From contig NZ_JBKDZH010000021.1 in assembly GCF_047971185.1 (NCBI RefSeq), positions 14,554 through 78,553 on the forward strand: a DNA stretch of 64,000 bases, in the 5' to 3' direction. Under the pieces are notes generated by a model. The model ran no database searches, was not told where the DNA came from, and was given only the letters and a program-made list of their open reading frames with translations. The first letter of the stretch is position 1. Each line of letters begins with the position of its first letter. The stretch comes from Kluyvera sp047971185. GTDB lineage: Bacteria; Pseudomonadota; Gammaproteobacteria; Enterobacterales; Enterobacteriaceae. Shown here one piece after another: positions 49,510 through 57,575 of the stretch. The position numbers and the translations under genes were made by a program.

Positions 49510-50736
49510 CTATTGTTTGTTAGCAGAGTTAAGTAAGACAACGTTATCAAGGTTGCCAGAAATAATCTCTAGTCTCTCATACCAAATATTTAATGCATTC
49601 AGCTTTTCAGGAAGATAAAGACTCTTATTGTATACAGCCATAACTCCGGGCAAAGCATGACCTAGCAATAGCTCTACAATATGTGGGGCCACACCTAAAT
49701 TATTTAATCCAGTAGAAAACGTTCTACGTATATCGTGTAATGTCCACGGTTCATTATGATGAAATTCTTTATAAAGTCTCCGGCCTTTCAGAGATACCGA
49801 CTGGCGGGTTCGTGCGCATCCCAATAAATACCCTGTTTTACCTGTTTCACGCTTCAACTCTGTAAGCCACGGACGAATACATTCAGGAATTGATCTGACT
49901 ATTTTTTCACGGGTTTTACTGTGCTCTTTCGGCACAGTCCAAATCCATGATGAAAAGTCCCACTCACTCCAGTTTGATAATCTGGCTTCCATTGTTCGGG
50001 CACCAAATAAAATAAGAATCTTTAACAAGCGCGGATAATAATCACGCTGGCGGTTGTTATAAGTAAAACGCCATAAATCCGCCAGTTCGGAATCTGTAAG
50101 AACCCTGTCACGCCTGCCTGATGGCTCACCCACATCCTGAATCGTAAGAATAGCCAGCGCATCGCTGGAAGCATAGCGACGAACTTTACAGAAGCGCAGC
50201 GCCTGTTTTGAAATCTGGAACATTCTCCCGGCCGTTTTGGGTTGTTTTTCATTAATTTCATCGAAACACCCAACCCAATGACGAGTTTCACACCGAGCCA
50301 GAGGGTAACGCCCAAGACGGGGATAAATATGCTTACGGAGTTGTGCCCTTATGAGTTCTTCATCACTGCGTTTGCGCCGAGCGTAATTCACTAACCAATA
50401 TTCCAGGGCATCTTGCACCGTTACCGGCTTCAATGTTTCTTCTGTGCTCAACTCAAGCTCAGTTTTTGGATCAAGACCTCCGGCAAGCCACTGACGGCAT
50501 TGCTCTCGTTTATCTCTCGCCATTTTCAAGGACATATCGGGATAGCGACCTAATGTCATTCGCTCCAGACGGCTACCCCGCCCACCAAGCCTGTAAGAAT
50601 AAACCCAGCTTAATTGACCAAGTTTAGAAGCCCTGACACTTAACCCCTCACCATCAGCAAGCATGATCGGCGATGGGCGTTCAACACCCAGAAGGGATTT
50701 TAGCTTCTTATCGCTTAGTTTGTTCGTACCCGCCAT
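49510..50736 (-). CDS. P4-type site-specific integrase
   Basis: 408-aa tyrosine recombinase. It starts MAGTNKLSDKKLKSLLGVER at 50,736; an upstream extension reads through the attachment repeat and is not real. The N-terminal DUF4102-like arm-binding domain is followed by a core-binding domain and the catalytic domain with Arg in FGARTMEARLSNW, TLHDIRRTFS for His and Arg, LLGHALPGVMAVY for the last His and Tyr. Its start lies 15 bp from the right attachment repeat, the usual place for the integrase that moves the element. Confidence 0.95.
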   Translation of the reverse strand: MAGTNKLSDKKLKSLLGVERPSPIMLADGEGLSVRASKLGQLSWVYSYRLGGRGSRLERMTLGRYPDMSLKMARDKREQCRQWLAGGLDPKTELELSTEETLKPVTVQDALEYWLVNYARRKRSDEELIRAQLRKHIYPRLGRYPLARCETRHWVGCFDEINEKQPKTAGRMFQISKQALRFCKVRRYASSDALAILTIQDVGEPSGRRDRVLTDSELADLWRFTYNNRQRDYYPRLLKILILFGARTMEARLSNWSEWDFSSWIWTVPKEHSKTREKIVRSIPECIRPWLTELKRETGKTGYLLGCARTRQSVSLKGRRLYKEFHHNEPWTLHDIRRTFSTGLNNLGVAPHIVELLLGHALPGVMAVYNKSLYLPEKLNALNIWYERLEIISGNLDNVVLLNSANKQ

Positions 50737-50751
50737 AGACCTAAACCTAGT

Positions 50752-50773
50752 TTGATTGATACACCGATTGATA
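50752..50773. repeat. Right attachment repeat of satellite (gcd side)
   Basis: 22 bp identical to 38,690-38,711. In this copy the unit GATTGATACACC is repeated in perfect tandem (50,754-50,777). It lies immediately upstream of the P4-type integrase gene. Confidence 0.85.
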
Positions 50774-51127
50774 CACCGTTCAATGCTACAACTAAAATAC
50801 ATCAATAAACATCAGAACATAAAATTCACTATCTTTATGATTAATAATGATAATTTCAATGAAATTAAAAATCACCTGACAGCATGAAAACACTAAATTT
50901 TTACTTCAACAGTATGTTTCATTTAACTAACCACATGATTTTAAATGTAAATCACTCAACCCGTTAACCCAGAGCCGCGAGGTTGATCAGCAAGCGGGAA
51001 AGTATACCAGTAAAACGATTCATGCGGCTAATTCGATAATAAAGCTCAATTTGTGATTTCGATCACACTTGTTAAATCCTATAATCAGATGAAAGCAAAT
51101 AATTAACAAACAAACGGACACTTTTCT
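50774..51127 (+). other. gcd upstream region
   Basis: About 350 bp without a gene, AT-rich, between the right end of the satellite and gcd. Apart from the CRP site at 51,052 I see AT tracts (for example TGATTAATAATGATAATTTC) and no other clear signal. Confidence 0.5.
51052..51067. promoter_or_regulatory. CRP site upstream of gcd
   Basis: TGTGA-TTTCGA-TCACA is a perfect match to the CRP core consensus (TGTGA-N6-TCACA). It is centred about 68 bp upstream of the gcd ATG. In E. coli gcd is repressed by cAMP-CRP, so the same role is likely. Confidence 0.8.
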
Positions 51128-53518
51128 ATGGCTGAAACAAATAACCAACAACCACGGCTGCTGGCGAGGCTAACCGCCGTCTTTGCCGCCTTCTGTGGTT
51201 TGTATCTTTTAATCGGCGGTGCCTGGCTGGTCGCCATTGGCGGCTCCTGGTATTACCCGGTCGCCGGGCTGGTGATACTGGGCGTTACCGCGCTGCTGTG
51301 GCGCGGTAAACGTTCGGCGCTGTGGCTGTATGCCGCGCTGCTGCTCGCCACCATGATTTGGGGCGTGTGGGAGGTTGGCTTTGACTTCTGGGCGCTGACG
51401 CCGCGCAGCGACATTCTGGTCTTCTTCGGCATCTGGCTGATTCTGCCGTTCGTCTGGCGTCGGCTGATCGTGCCATCCAGCGGCGCGGTAGCGGCCCTGG
51501 TAGTGGCGCTGTTGATCAGCGGCGGTATCCTCACCTGGGCCGGATTCAACGATCCGCAAGAGGTTAACGGCACGCTGAGCGCCGACGCGACGCAAGCGGA
51601 AGCCATCTCTCAGGTGGCAGACCAGGACTGGCCCGCCTATGGCCGTAACCAGGAAGGCCAGCGCTTCTCGCCGCTTAAGCAAATTAACGCTGAGAACGTG
51701 CATAACCTGAAGGAAGCCTGGGTGTTCCGCACCGGCGACCTGAAGCAGCCAAACGATCCGGGTGAAATCACCAATGAAGTGACGCCGATTAAAGTCGGCG
51801 ACATGCTGTACCTCTGTACCGCCCACCAGCGTCTGTTTGCGCTCGATGCGGCCAGCGGTAAAGAGAAGTGGCACTTCGACCCGCAGCTCAATACCAACAC
51901 CTCTTTCCAGCACGTGACCTGTCGCGGCGTCTCTTATCATGAAGCGCGCGCCGAGACCGCCAGCCCGGAAGTGATGGCCGACTGTCCGCGCCGCATCATC
52001 CTGCCGGTCAACGACGGCCGTCTGTTTGCGCTGAACGCGGAAACCGGCAAACTGTGCGAAACCTTTGGCAACAAAGGGATCCTCAACCTGCAGACCAATA
52101 TGCCGGACACCACGCCGGGTCTGTATGAACCGACCTCACCGCCGATCATCACCGATAAAACCATCGTGATTGCCGGTTCGGTGACCGATAACTTCTCCAC
52201 CCGCGAAACCTCCGGCGTTATCCGTGGTTTTGACGTCAATACCGGTAAGCTACTGTGGGCGTTCGACCCGGGCGCGAAAGATCCGAATGCGATCCCGTCC
52301 GATGAGCACACCTTCACCTTTAACTCGCCGAACTCCTGGGCTCCGGCGGCCTACGACGCGAAGCTGGACCTGGTCTATCTGCCGATGGGCGTGACCACCC
52401 CGGATATCTGGGGCGGCAACCGCACGCCGGAACAGGAGCGCTACGCCAGCTCAATTGTGGCGCTGAACGCCACCACCGGGAAGCTGGCCTGGAGCTACCA
52501 GACCGTCCACCACGACCTGTGGGATATGGATATGCCGTCTCAGCCGACGCTGGCGGATATCACCGTCAACGGGCAGAAAGTGCCGGTTATCTACGCACCG
52601 GCGAAAACCGGTAATATCTTCGTGCTGGACCGTCGTAACGGCAAGCTGGTGGTTCCGGCGCCGGAAAAACCGGTCCCGCAGGGCGCGGCGAAAGGCGACT
52701 ACGTCACCAAAACCCAGCCGTTCTCCGACCTGAGCTTCCGTCCGAAGAAAGACCTGACCGGCGCGGATATGTGGGGCGCCACCATGTTCGACCAGCTGGT
52801 GTGCCGCGTGATGTTCCACCAGTTGCGCTATGAAGGCATCTTCACCCCGCCGTCAGAGCAGGGCACGCTAGTGTTCCCGGGTAACCTGGGGATGTTTGAA
52901 TGGGGCGGTATCTCGGTGGATCCCAACCGTCAGGTCGCAATTGCCAACCCGATGGCCCTGCCGTTCGTGTCGAAGCTGATTCCGCGCGGCCCGGGTAACC
53001 CGATGGAGCAGCCGAAAGACGCGAAAGGCAGCGGTACCGAAGCCGGTATTCAGCCGCAGTACGGCGTACCGTTCGGCGTCACGCTGAACCCGTTCCTGTC
53101 ACCGTTTGGCCTGCCGTGTAAACAGCCTGCCTGGGGTTATATCTCCGCGCTGGATCTGAAAACCAACGAAGTGGTGTGGAAAAAACGCATCGGTACGCCG
53201 CAGGACAGCATGCCGTTCCCGATGCCGATCCCGGTACCGTTCAACATGGGTATGCCAATGCTGGGCGGCCCGATCTCCACCGCCGGTAACGTGCTGTTTA
53301 TCGCCGCTACCGCCGATAACTACCTGCGCGCGTACAACATGAGCAACGGTGAGAAACTGTGGCAGGGACGTCTGCCAGCAGGCGGCCAGGCGACGCCGAT
53401 GACCTATGAGGTCAATGGCAAGCAGTTCGTGGTCATTTCAGCAGGTGGTCACGGTTCGTTTGGCACAAAAATGGGCGACTATATCGTAGCCTACGCGTTA
53501 CCTGACGACGCGAAGTAA
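51128..53518 (+). CDS. gcd: PQQ-dependent membrane glucose dehydrogenase
   Basis: 796-aa quinoprotein, the E. coli length, that oxidises glucose to gluconolactone in the periplasm and passes electrons to ubiquinone. Residues ~10-150 contain five hydrophobic spans; the rest is an eight-bladed propeller with PQQ repeats (LFALDAASGKEKWHFD, LFALNAETGKLCE, LDLKTNEVVWKKRIG). DWPAYGRNQEGQRFSPL opens the propeller as in the family. Whether the cell makes PQQ cannot be told from this window. The gene was next to hpt before the satellite inserted. Confidence 0.97.
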   Translation: MAETNNQQPRLLARLTAVFAAFCGLYLLIGGAWLVAIGGSWYYPVAGLVILGVTALLWRGKRSALWLYAALLLATMIWGVWEVGFDFWALTPRSDILVFFGIWLILPFVWRRLIVPSSGAVAALVVALLISGGILTWAGFNDPQEVNGTLSADATQAEAISQVADQDWPAYGRNQEGQRFSPLKQINAENVHNLKEAWVFRTGDLKQPNDPGEITNEVTPIKVGDMLYLCTAHQRLFALDAASGKEKWHFDPQLNTNTSFQHVTCRGVSYHEARAETASPEVMADCPRRIILPVNDGRLFALNAETGKLCETFGNKGILNLQTNMPDTTPGLYEPTSPPIITDKTIVIAGSVTDNFSTRETSGVIRGFDVNTGKLLWAFDPGAKDPNAIPSDEHTFTFNSPNSWAPAAYDAKLDLVYLPMGVTTPDIWGGNRTPEQERYASSIVALNATTGKLAWSYQTVHHDLWDMDMPSQPTLADITVNGQKVPVIYAPAKTGNIFVLDRRNGKLVVPAPEKPVPQGAAKGDYVTKTQPFSDLSFRPKKDLTGADMWGATMFDQLVCRVMFHQLRYEGIFTPPSEQGTLVFPGNLGMFEWGGISVDPNRQVAIANPMALPFVSKLIPRGPGNPMEQPKDAKGSGTEAGIQPQYGVPFGVTLNPFLSPFGLPCKQPAWGYISALDLKTNEVVWKKRIGTPQDSMPFPMPIPVPFNMGMPMLGGPISTAGNVLFIAATADNYLRAYNMSNGEKLWQGRLPAGGQATPMTYEVNGKQFVVISAGGHGSFGTKMGDYIVAYALPDDAK

Positions 53519-53537
53519 GCCCTTACCCGCTGTTTTT

Positions 53538-53566
53538 GTAGCCCGGCCGAGCGCAGCGACGCCAGG
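53538..53566. repeat. Single REP-like unit after gcd
   Basis: One copy of the GTAGCCCGGCCGAGCGCAGC family, directly before the gcd terminator. Confidence 0.7.
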
Positions 53567-53598
53567 AAAAGCGCCCGCCGAATAGCGGGCGCTTTTTT
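53567..53598 (+). terminator. Terminator between gcd and exported protein gene
   Basis: AAGCGCCCGC / GCGGGCGCTT forms a 10-bp stem followed by six T. A-rich bases on the other side (GGAAAA) may allow it to serve the convergent gene as well. Confidence 0.9.
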
Positions 53599-53605
53599 GT
53601 CGATG

Positions 53606-54130
53606 TTACTTATCAAACGTCAGCGACAGCAACGTCGCCTTCGCCACATCCTGATACTGCGCCACCAAATCTTTGGTCATATTGAACGACGCCTGCACGG
53701 CCTTTTCGTTCTCAGAGGTCATCAGCAGCATGTTGAGGATTTCGGTATCCGGTGCCTGCGAACGGAAGGTAATCAGCCAGGCTTTATGCCCGTCCACCGT
53801 TACAGATTCCGCCTGCGGCTGGAAGTTATTCAGCATTTTCAGCGTCGCATCCTTTGCCACATCGAGCTTGTCTGCGGGCAGCGCATGACGCCCGGCGGTA
53901 ATGCCTAAAGAGGCTTTACCTCGCTCATCGCCATAAATAACCTGCGGGCGGTTTTCGGAAGGGTATTTGATTTTCGCCATCTCGTCCGACATCGGCGTGA
54001 GCGTTTGAGGAATCTCAATGCTCAGCTTCAGCTCAGGGATGTCTTTACGTTCCATGTTCATTCCAGCGTGTGCGGAAATCGCCACCAACATGGCGAAGGA
54101 CGCCGCCAGAACCTTGCGTAAAAGTGTCAT
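53606..54130 (-). CDS. Predicted exported protein, 174 aa, between gcd and cueO
   Basis: Not recognised. ATG at 54,130 with GAGGTGAG upstream. A clear signal peptide (LRKVLAASFAMLVAISAHA) gives a periplasmic protein of about 150 aa, with no lipobox cysteine. The pattern (LSIEIPQTLTPMSDEMAKI, GRHALPADKLDVAKDATLKM, VTVDGHKAWLITFRS) resembles the general layout of DcrB-like periplasmic proteins, but this is weak. E. coli K-12 has no gene here; gcd and cueO are adjacent. It probably has its own promoter in the 120 bp before the cueO stop. Confidence 0.8.
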   Translation of the reverse strand: MTLLRKVLAASFAMLVAISAHAGMNMERKDIPELKLSIEIPQTLTPMSDEMAKIKYPSENRPQVIYGDERGKASLGITAGRHALPADKLDVAKDATLKMLNNFQPQAESVTVDGHKAWLITFRSQAPDTEILNMLLMTSENEKAVQASFNMTKDLVAQYQDVAKATLLSLTFDK

Positions 54131-54253
54131 ACTCACCTCGTGATTAATCGTTAGCCACACGAGTATAGAGCGAATGCTATTGAATGATAGGGTATGAATC
54201 TGTACCTGCGCCAAAGGGTTACCGGATAGCGGGGACCGCTATCCGGATTCAGA

Positions 54254-55819
54254 CTAAACGGTAAACCCAAGCATCATGCCGGTATCTTCATGCTCCAGCA
54301 GGTGACAGTGCGCCATATAGGCCTGATCTTTCGGGGCCTCATGATCGAACTTCACCAGCACTTCGCTCACGCCGCCTTCCACGCGCACCGTATCTTTCCA
54401 GCCCGTGCGATGCGCCGCCGGTGGTTGACCGTTTTCCCGCAAAATGCGGAACTGGGTACCGTGAATATGGAACGGATGCAGCATCATGTCACCCTCGCCG
54501 GAAATCACCCAGCGCTCGAATTTGCCCTTTTCCGCCGCGAACATCGGCTGGTTCATATCGAAGGCTTTGCCGTTGATCTTATTGGCATTGTGGAAATCAA
54601 ACTTACCGCCGCCGTGCTGCATGTGGCCCATATTGCCGTGGTCCATCTTCATCCCGCCGTGGCCCATCATGCTGCCGTGATCCATTCCGCTCATCGCCTG
54701 ATTGCCGTATTTCTGCATCAGCGCCTGCATGCCCATCATGTCGAGCATCGGGTCCATCGACAGCTGAAGTTTGCGCTCGGTCAGGCCGTCCAGTGACGGC
54801 AGCGCGGGCATTTTCGCCAGCGTATCCGGCAGCGTACCAGAGCCGGGAATACCGATCGGCTGGATGTGCAGCACCGGTACGGCCTTATCAAACGGCGCAA
54901 CCGCCATCCCCATCTGGGTGACCGGCAGCGTTACCAGGTCGAATGCTTTGCCATCGCGCGCATCCACCAGCACTTCAAAACGCTCGCCCATCAGCATGGG
55001 TAGCTCGTTCACTTTTACCGGCTCGGCCAGCAGGCCGCCGTCGCTCGCCACCACGTACATCGGGCGTTTGTCGCTGATAGCAAGCGTCAGCGAGCGCGCG
55101 TTACAGCCGTTGAGCAGGCGCAGGCGCAGCCAGCCCCGCGGCGGCGCATGCTGCGGGAACGGCGCGCCGTTAGTCAGCAGCGTATCGCCAAACCAGCCCA
55201 CGGCAGCGCTCATCACATCCAGCTGGTAATCAATCTCGCCCGCCGCGGTGAATTTTTTGTCCTGCATAATCACCGGAATATCGTCGATACCCCACTGCTT
55301 AGGCAGCATCAGCTTCTGGCTGTCTTCATCCTCAATCAGCACCAGTCCAGCCAGCCCCATCGCGACCTGATGCCCGGTTTTACCGTGCTGATGCGGATGG
55401 AACCAGCAGGTCGCCGCTCGCTGCATCGGCGTAAAGCTCACCGTGCGGCTGGCACCGGGCTGAATGATCCCCTGTGGGCCACCATCGACTTCACCTGGCA
55501 CTTCCAGACCGTGCCAGTGCACGGTGGTCTCTTCCGGGAGCATATTCTGAATTTTGACCGTGGCAGGAGTCCACTGCTGCAGACGAATAGCCGGCCCCAG
55601 CAGGTTGCCGTTATAGCCCCAGGTGGTCGCCGTTTTCCCCGCAAACTGCGTTTTCCCGGCCTGCACGGTCAGCAGGATCTGGTTATTCGCGTCGGCGGTA
55701 AGGATCGGCGGAATGGCGAGCGTAGGACGTTCAGCGGCAAATACCGCACGGCTCCATAGCGGCAAGGCGCTGGCAACGCCGACGGCGGCGCTTAATTTGA
55801 GAAAATCACGACGATGCAT
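54254..55819 (-). CDS. cueO: Periplasmic multicopper oxidase CueO
   Basis: 521-aa oxidase that detoxifies Cu(I). The Tat signal is MHRRDFLKLSAAVGVASALP. Copper ligands are all visible: VHWHGLEVPGEVDGG, CWFHPHQHGKTG, HPFHIHGTQF and HCHLLEHEDTGMM. A methionine- and histidine-rich segment (residues ~360-405, MDHGSMMGHGGMKMDHG) forms the extra copper-binding region special to CueO. AAGGA precedes the ATG and a CueR-type promoter lies upstream. Divergent from yacC as in E. coli. Confidence 0.97.
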   Translation of the reverse strand: MHRRDFLKLSAAVGVASALPLWSRAVFAAERPTLAIPPILTADANNQILLTVQAGKTQFAGKTATTWGYNGNLLGPAIRLQQWTPATVKIQNMLPEETTVHWHGLEVPGEVDGGPQGIIQPGASRTVSFTPMQRAATCWFHPHQHGKTGHQVAMGLAGLVLIEDEDSQKLMLPKQWGIDDIPVIMQDKKFTAAGEIDYQLDVMSAAVGWFGDTLLTNGAPFPQHAPPRGWLRLRLLNGCNARSLTLAISDKRPMYVVASDGGLLAEPVKVNELPMLMGERFEVLVDARDGKAFDLVTLPVTQMGMAVAPFDKAVPVLHIQPIGIPGSGTLPDTLAKMPALPSLDGLTERKLQLSMDPMLDMMGMQALMQKYGNQAMSGMDHGSMMGHGGMKMDHGNMGHMQHGGGKFDFHNANKINGKAFDMNQPMFAAEKGKFERWVISGEGDMMLHPFHIHGTQFRILRENGQPPAAHRTGWKDTVRVEGGVSEVLVKFDHEAPKDQAYMAHCHLLEHEDTGMMLGFTV

Positions 55820-55854
55820 CGGTACGTCCTTTTCGGCTAGTGGTGATAATTTGA

Positions 55855-55885
55855 GCTTAAACCCTCCCCCTGCAGGAAGGTCAAG
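55855..55885 (-). promoter_or_regulatory. CueR-type promoter of cueO
   Basis: On the minus strand TTGACC is followed by CTTCCTGCAGGGGGAGGG and then TTAAGC. The long 19-bp spacer containing an inverted repeat is typical of MerR-family copper promoters and resembles the CueR boxes of E. coli cueO and copA. Confidence 0.75.
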
Positions 55886-55963
55886 CGGAAAGCTATCAAT
55901 AATGCTCCCGGTATTGTGGGTAAGTATGTTAACGTTGAATATCGACGATGTAAGGTAGAAGAA

Positions 55964-56311
55964 ATGAAGACGTTTTTCCGAACGGTGCTGCTTGGATCGC
56001 TGCTGGCGATGTCCAGCTCGAGTTATGCATTAAGCGAGTCTGAAGCGGAAGATATGGCCGATCTGACGGCGGTATTTGTGTTTCTGAAAAACGACTGTGG
56101 CTACCAGAACCTGCCCAACACGCAAATTCGTCGCGCGCTGGTCTTTTTTGCCCAGCAAAACCAGTGGGACCTCAGCAACTACGATACCTTCAATATGAAG
56201 GCGCTGGGTGAAGACAGCTATCGCGATCTCAGCGGCATCGGCATCCCAACGGCGAAAAAATGTAAAGCGCTGGCGCGTGATTCGTTAAGCCTGCTGGCGT
56301 ACGTGAAATAA
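55964..56311 (+). CDS. yacC: Exported protein YacC
   Basis: 115-aa periplasmic protein almost identical to E. coli YacC, starting MKTFFRTVLLGSLLAM with a signal peptide to about residue 22. The mature protein has two cysteines (KNDCGYQN and KKCKAL) likely to form a disulphide, and resembles secretin pilotins of the PulS/OutS family. In K-12 speE and speD follow on the same strand; here a convergent lacI-type gene lies directly downstream, with a hairpin between. Confidence 0.95.
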   Translation: MKTFFRTVLLGSLLAMSSSSYALSESEAEDMADLTAVFVFLKNDCGYQNLPNTQIRRALVFFAQQNQWDLSNYDTFNMKALGEDSYRDLSGIGIPTAKKCKALARDSLSLLAYVK

Positions 56312-56317
56312 TGGCAT

Positions 56318-56340
56318 AGCGGAGCCCTGACGCTCCGCTT
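56318..56340. terminator. Hairpin between yacC and lacI-type gene
   Basis: AGCGGAGC / GCTCCGCT with a 6-nt loop lies between two convergent genes and touches the stop codon of the regulator gene. T runs are short, so a bidirectional weak terminator is likely. Confidence 0.6.
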
Positions 56341-57334
56341 ATCGTTTAACCGGTAGCGTCAACAACACCGACTCCACCGCACTTTCTTGCTGGGTTACCC
56401 GCAATACCGCCTGCCCTAACTGGCGGCCAACCTCTTCATGATTGACAGTAAACAAGCAGGATGACGACATCACCCGCGCCGAGAAATCACTGCTTGCCGT
56501 GGCGCACAGCATATTTTTTTCATTTAGCGGACACGCCGGCAACGAAGCCAGGTAGTGGCTCGCCCCCATCAGCAAGAAGTCGTTGATAAAGATTACGAAA
56601 TCAGGTGGTTCTGGCTGCTGCATAAACTGGCGCGCCGCCTCTTCACCCGAAGACTCCGCAACGGTGCCATAGAAGATCAACCCATCCGGCTGATGAATTC
56701 CCTGCTCCGCCAGCGCCTCTAAACATCCTGCCAAAAACTGGTGGCCGTGCATGCTCTCCGGGCCAAGCGTAGCAATGGCAATACGCCGTGCACCGCTATC
56801 CAGCGCCGCGCGCGCACATTGACGCCCCATCTCTTCATGATGAAAATCCACCCAGTTAAAGCTGCCCCCTAGCGTGCGGCTTTGTCCCATCGTCACAAAC
56901 GGAAACTGCAGTTCATCCAGCAGCAGAATGCGTTCATCCTCAATGCGGGTATCGGTGAGAATAATGGCGTCTGCACGGTTTTGTTCTACGATCTTTCGCA
57001 GCAGTAGCCGCTCGCTCTCTCGATCGGTCGAAATGTGGATAACCGGATCGATGGCGCTCTCTTTTAAGCTGGCCTGTAACCCTCTGGCGATCGCCATAAA
57101 AAACGAAGCGGTATGGATATTGCCGTCATCGGCAACCGGCAGGAGCAGCGCGACCACGCCCACTTTACCGCTGCGCAAATGTCTCGCCGAGGCATTTGGC
57201 CTGTAGCCCAGTTTTTCCGCCGCTTCGCGTACTTTTTTCCGCGTATGACTGCTGATATCGCTTTTGTTATTCAGCGCCTTTGATACCGTCGCCGTCGATA
57301 GATTAAGGCACGCCGCCAATTCTTTTATATTCAT
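56339..57334 (-). CDS. LacI-family regulator of sugar cassette
   Basis: 331-aa repressor with the LacI-type HTH at the N-terminus (MNIKELAACLNLSTATVSKA) and hinge (YRPNASARHLRSGKVG), followed by a periplasmic-binding-like effector domain (residues ~60-325). It is divergent from a sugar porter gene and an alpha-galactosidase gene, so it probably controls both in response to a galactoside or its product. The regulator is closest in layout to GalR/RafR-type proteins, without further detail. Confidence 0.92.
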   Translation of the reverse strand: MNIKELAACLNLSTATVSKALNNKSDISSHTRKKVREAAEKLGYRPNASARHLRSGKVGVVALLLPVADDGNIHTASFFMAIARGLQASLKESAIDPVIHISTDRESERLLLRKIVEQNRADAIILTDTRIEDERILLLDELQFPFVTMGQSRTLGGSFNWVDFHHEEMGRQCARAALDSGARRIAIATLGPESMHGHQFLAGCLEALAEQGIHQPDGLIFYGTVAESSGEEAARQFMQQPEPPDFVIFINDFLLMGASHYLASLPACPLNEKNMLCATASSDFSARVMSSSCLFTVNHEEVGRQLGQAVLRVTQQESAVESVLLTLPVKR

Positions 57335-57511
57335 ATGTCTTTATGGATTAAATGGCTTCGGACAAGGATATTTCTGCCAATCTAAACCAATCGTTTTCAT
57401 GTGACAATAAAAAACCATCTTAACGCCTTCACAATGTGCAAGCACGATCACAATTACGTAGTTAAAGCCATTGCCAGCCTTATTTTTCAGATCTAGCATA
57501 AAAGAATACGA

Positions 57512-57519
57512 AATCGATT
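57512..57519. promoter_or_regulatory. Candidate LacI-family operator
   Basis: AATCGATT with the central CG typical of LacI-family operators, within GAAATCGATTAAG, lies 57 bp before the porter gene in the 241-bp divergent region. A related half site (CCAATCGTTTTC) is about 130 bp away near 57,388. Short motif, so tentative. Confidence 0.45.
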
Positions 57520-57575
57520 AAGTATTTTCAAAAAGAACCCTTAATTATAATTACCCTGACAAAGGTACTTACACC

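Larger units (their letters stand above)
38690..50773. mobile_element. P4-like phage satellite with its own P2-type capsid gene
   Basis: 12,084 bp inserted between hpt and gcd, which are adjacent in E. coli K-12. Direct 22-bp repeats bound it. Genes, read from the right end: P4-type integrase, 363-aa orphan, AlpA-like regulator, Icd-like protein, four small genes, alpha-type primase-helicase, P2-type integrase, origin-like iterons, Ogr-like activator, ribbon-helix-helix protein, Sid-like protein and P2-type major capsid protein. No portal, terminase, tail or lysis genes are present, so it depends on a helper phage. It is not in a tRNA gene. No frameshifts were seen in its genes, so it may be active. 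Confidence 0.85.

Noticed and set aside
57420..57475. CRP-like site in the sugar cassette promoter region
   Set aside because: TGTGC and TCACA are separated by 8 bases instead of 6, and one half is imperfect.
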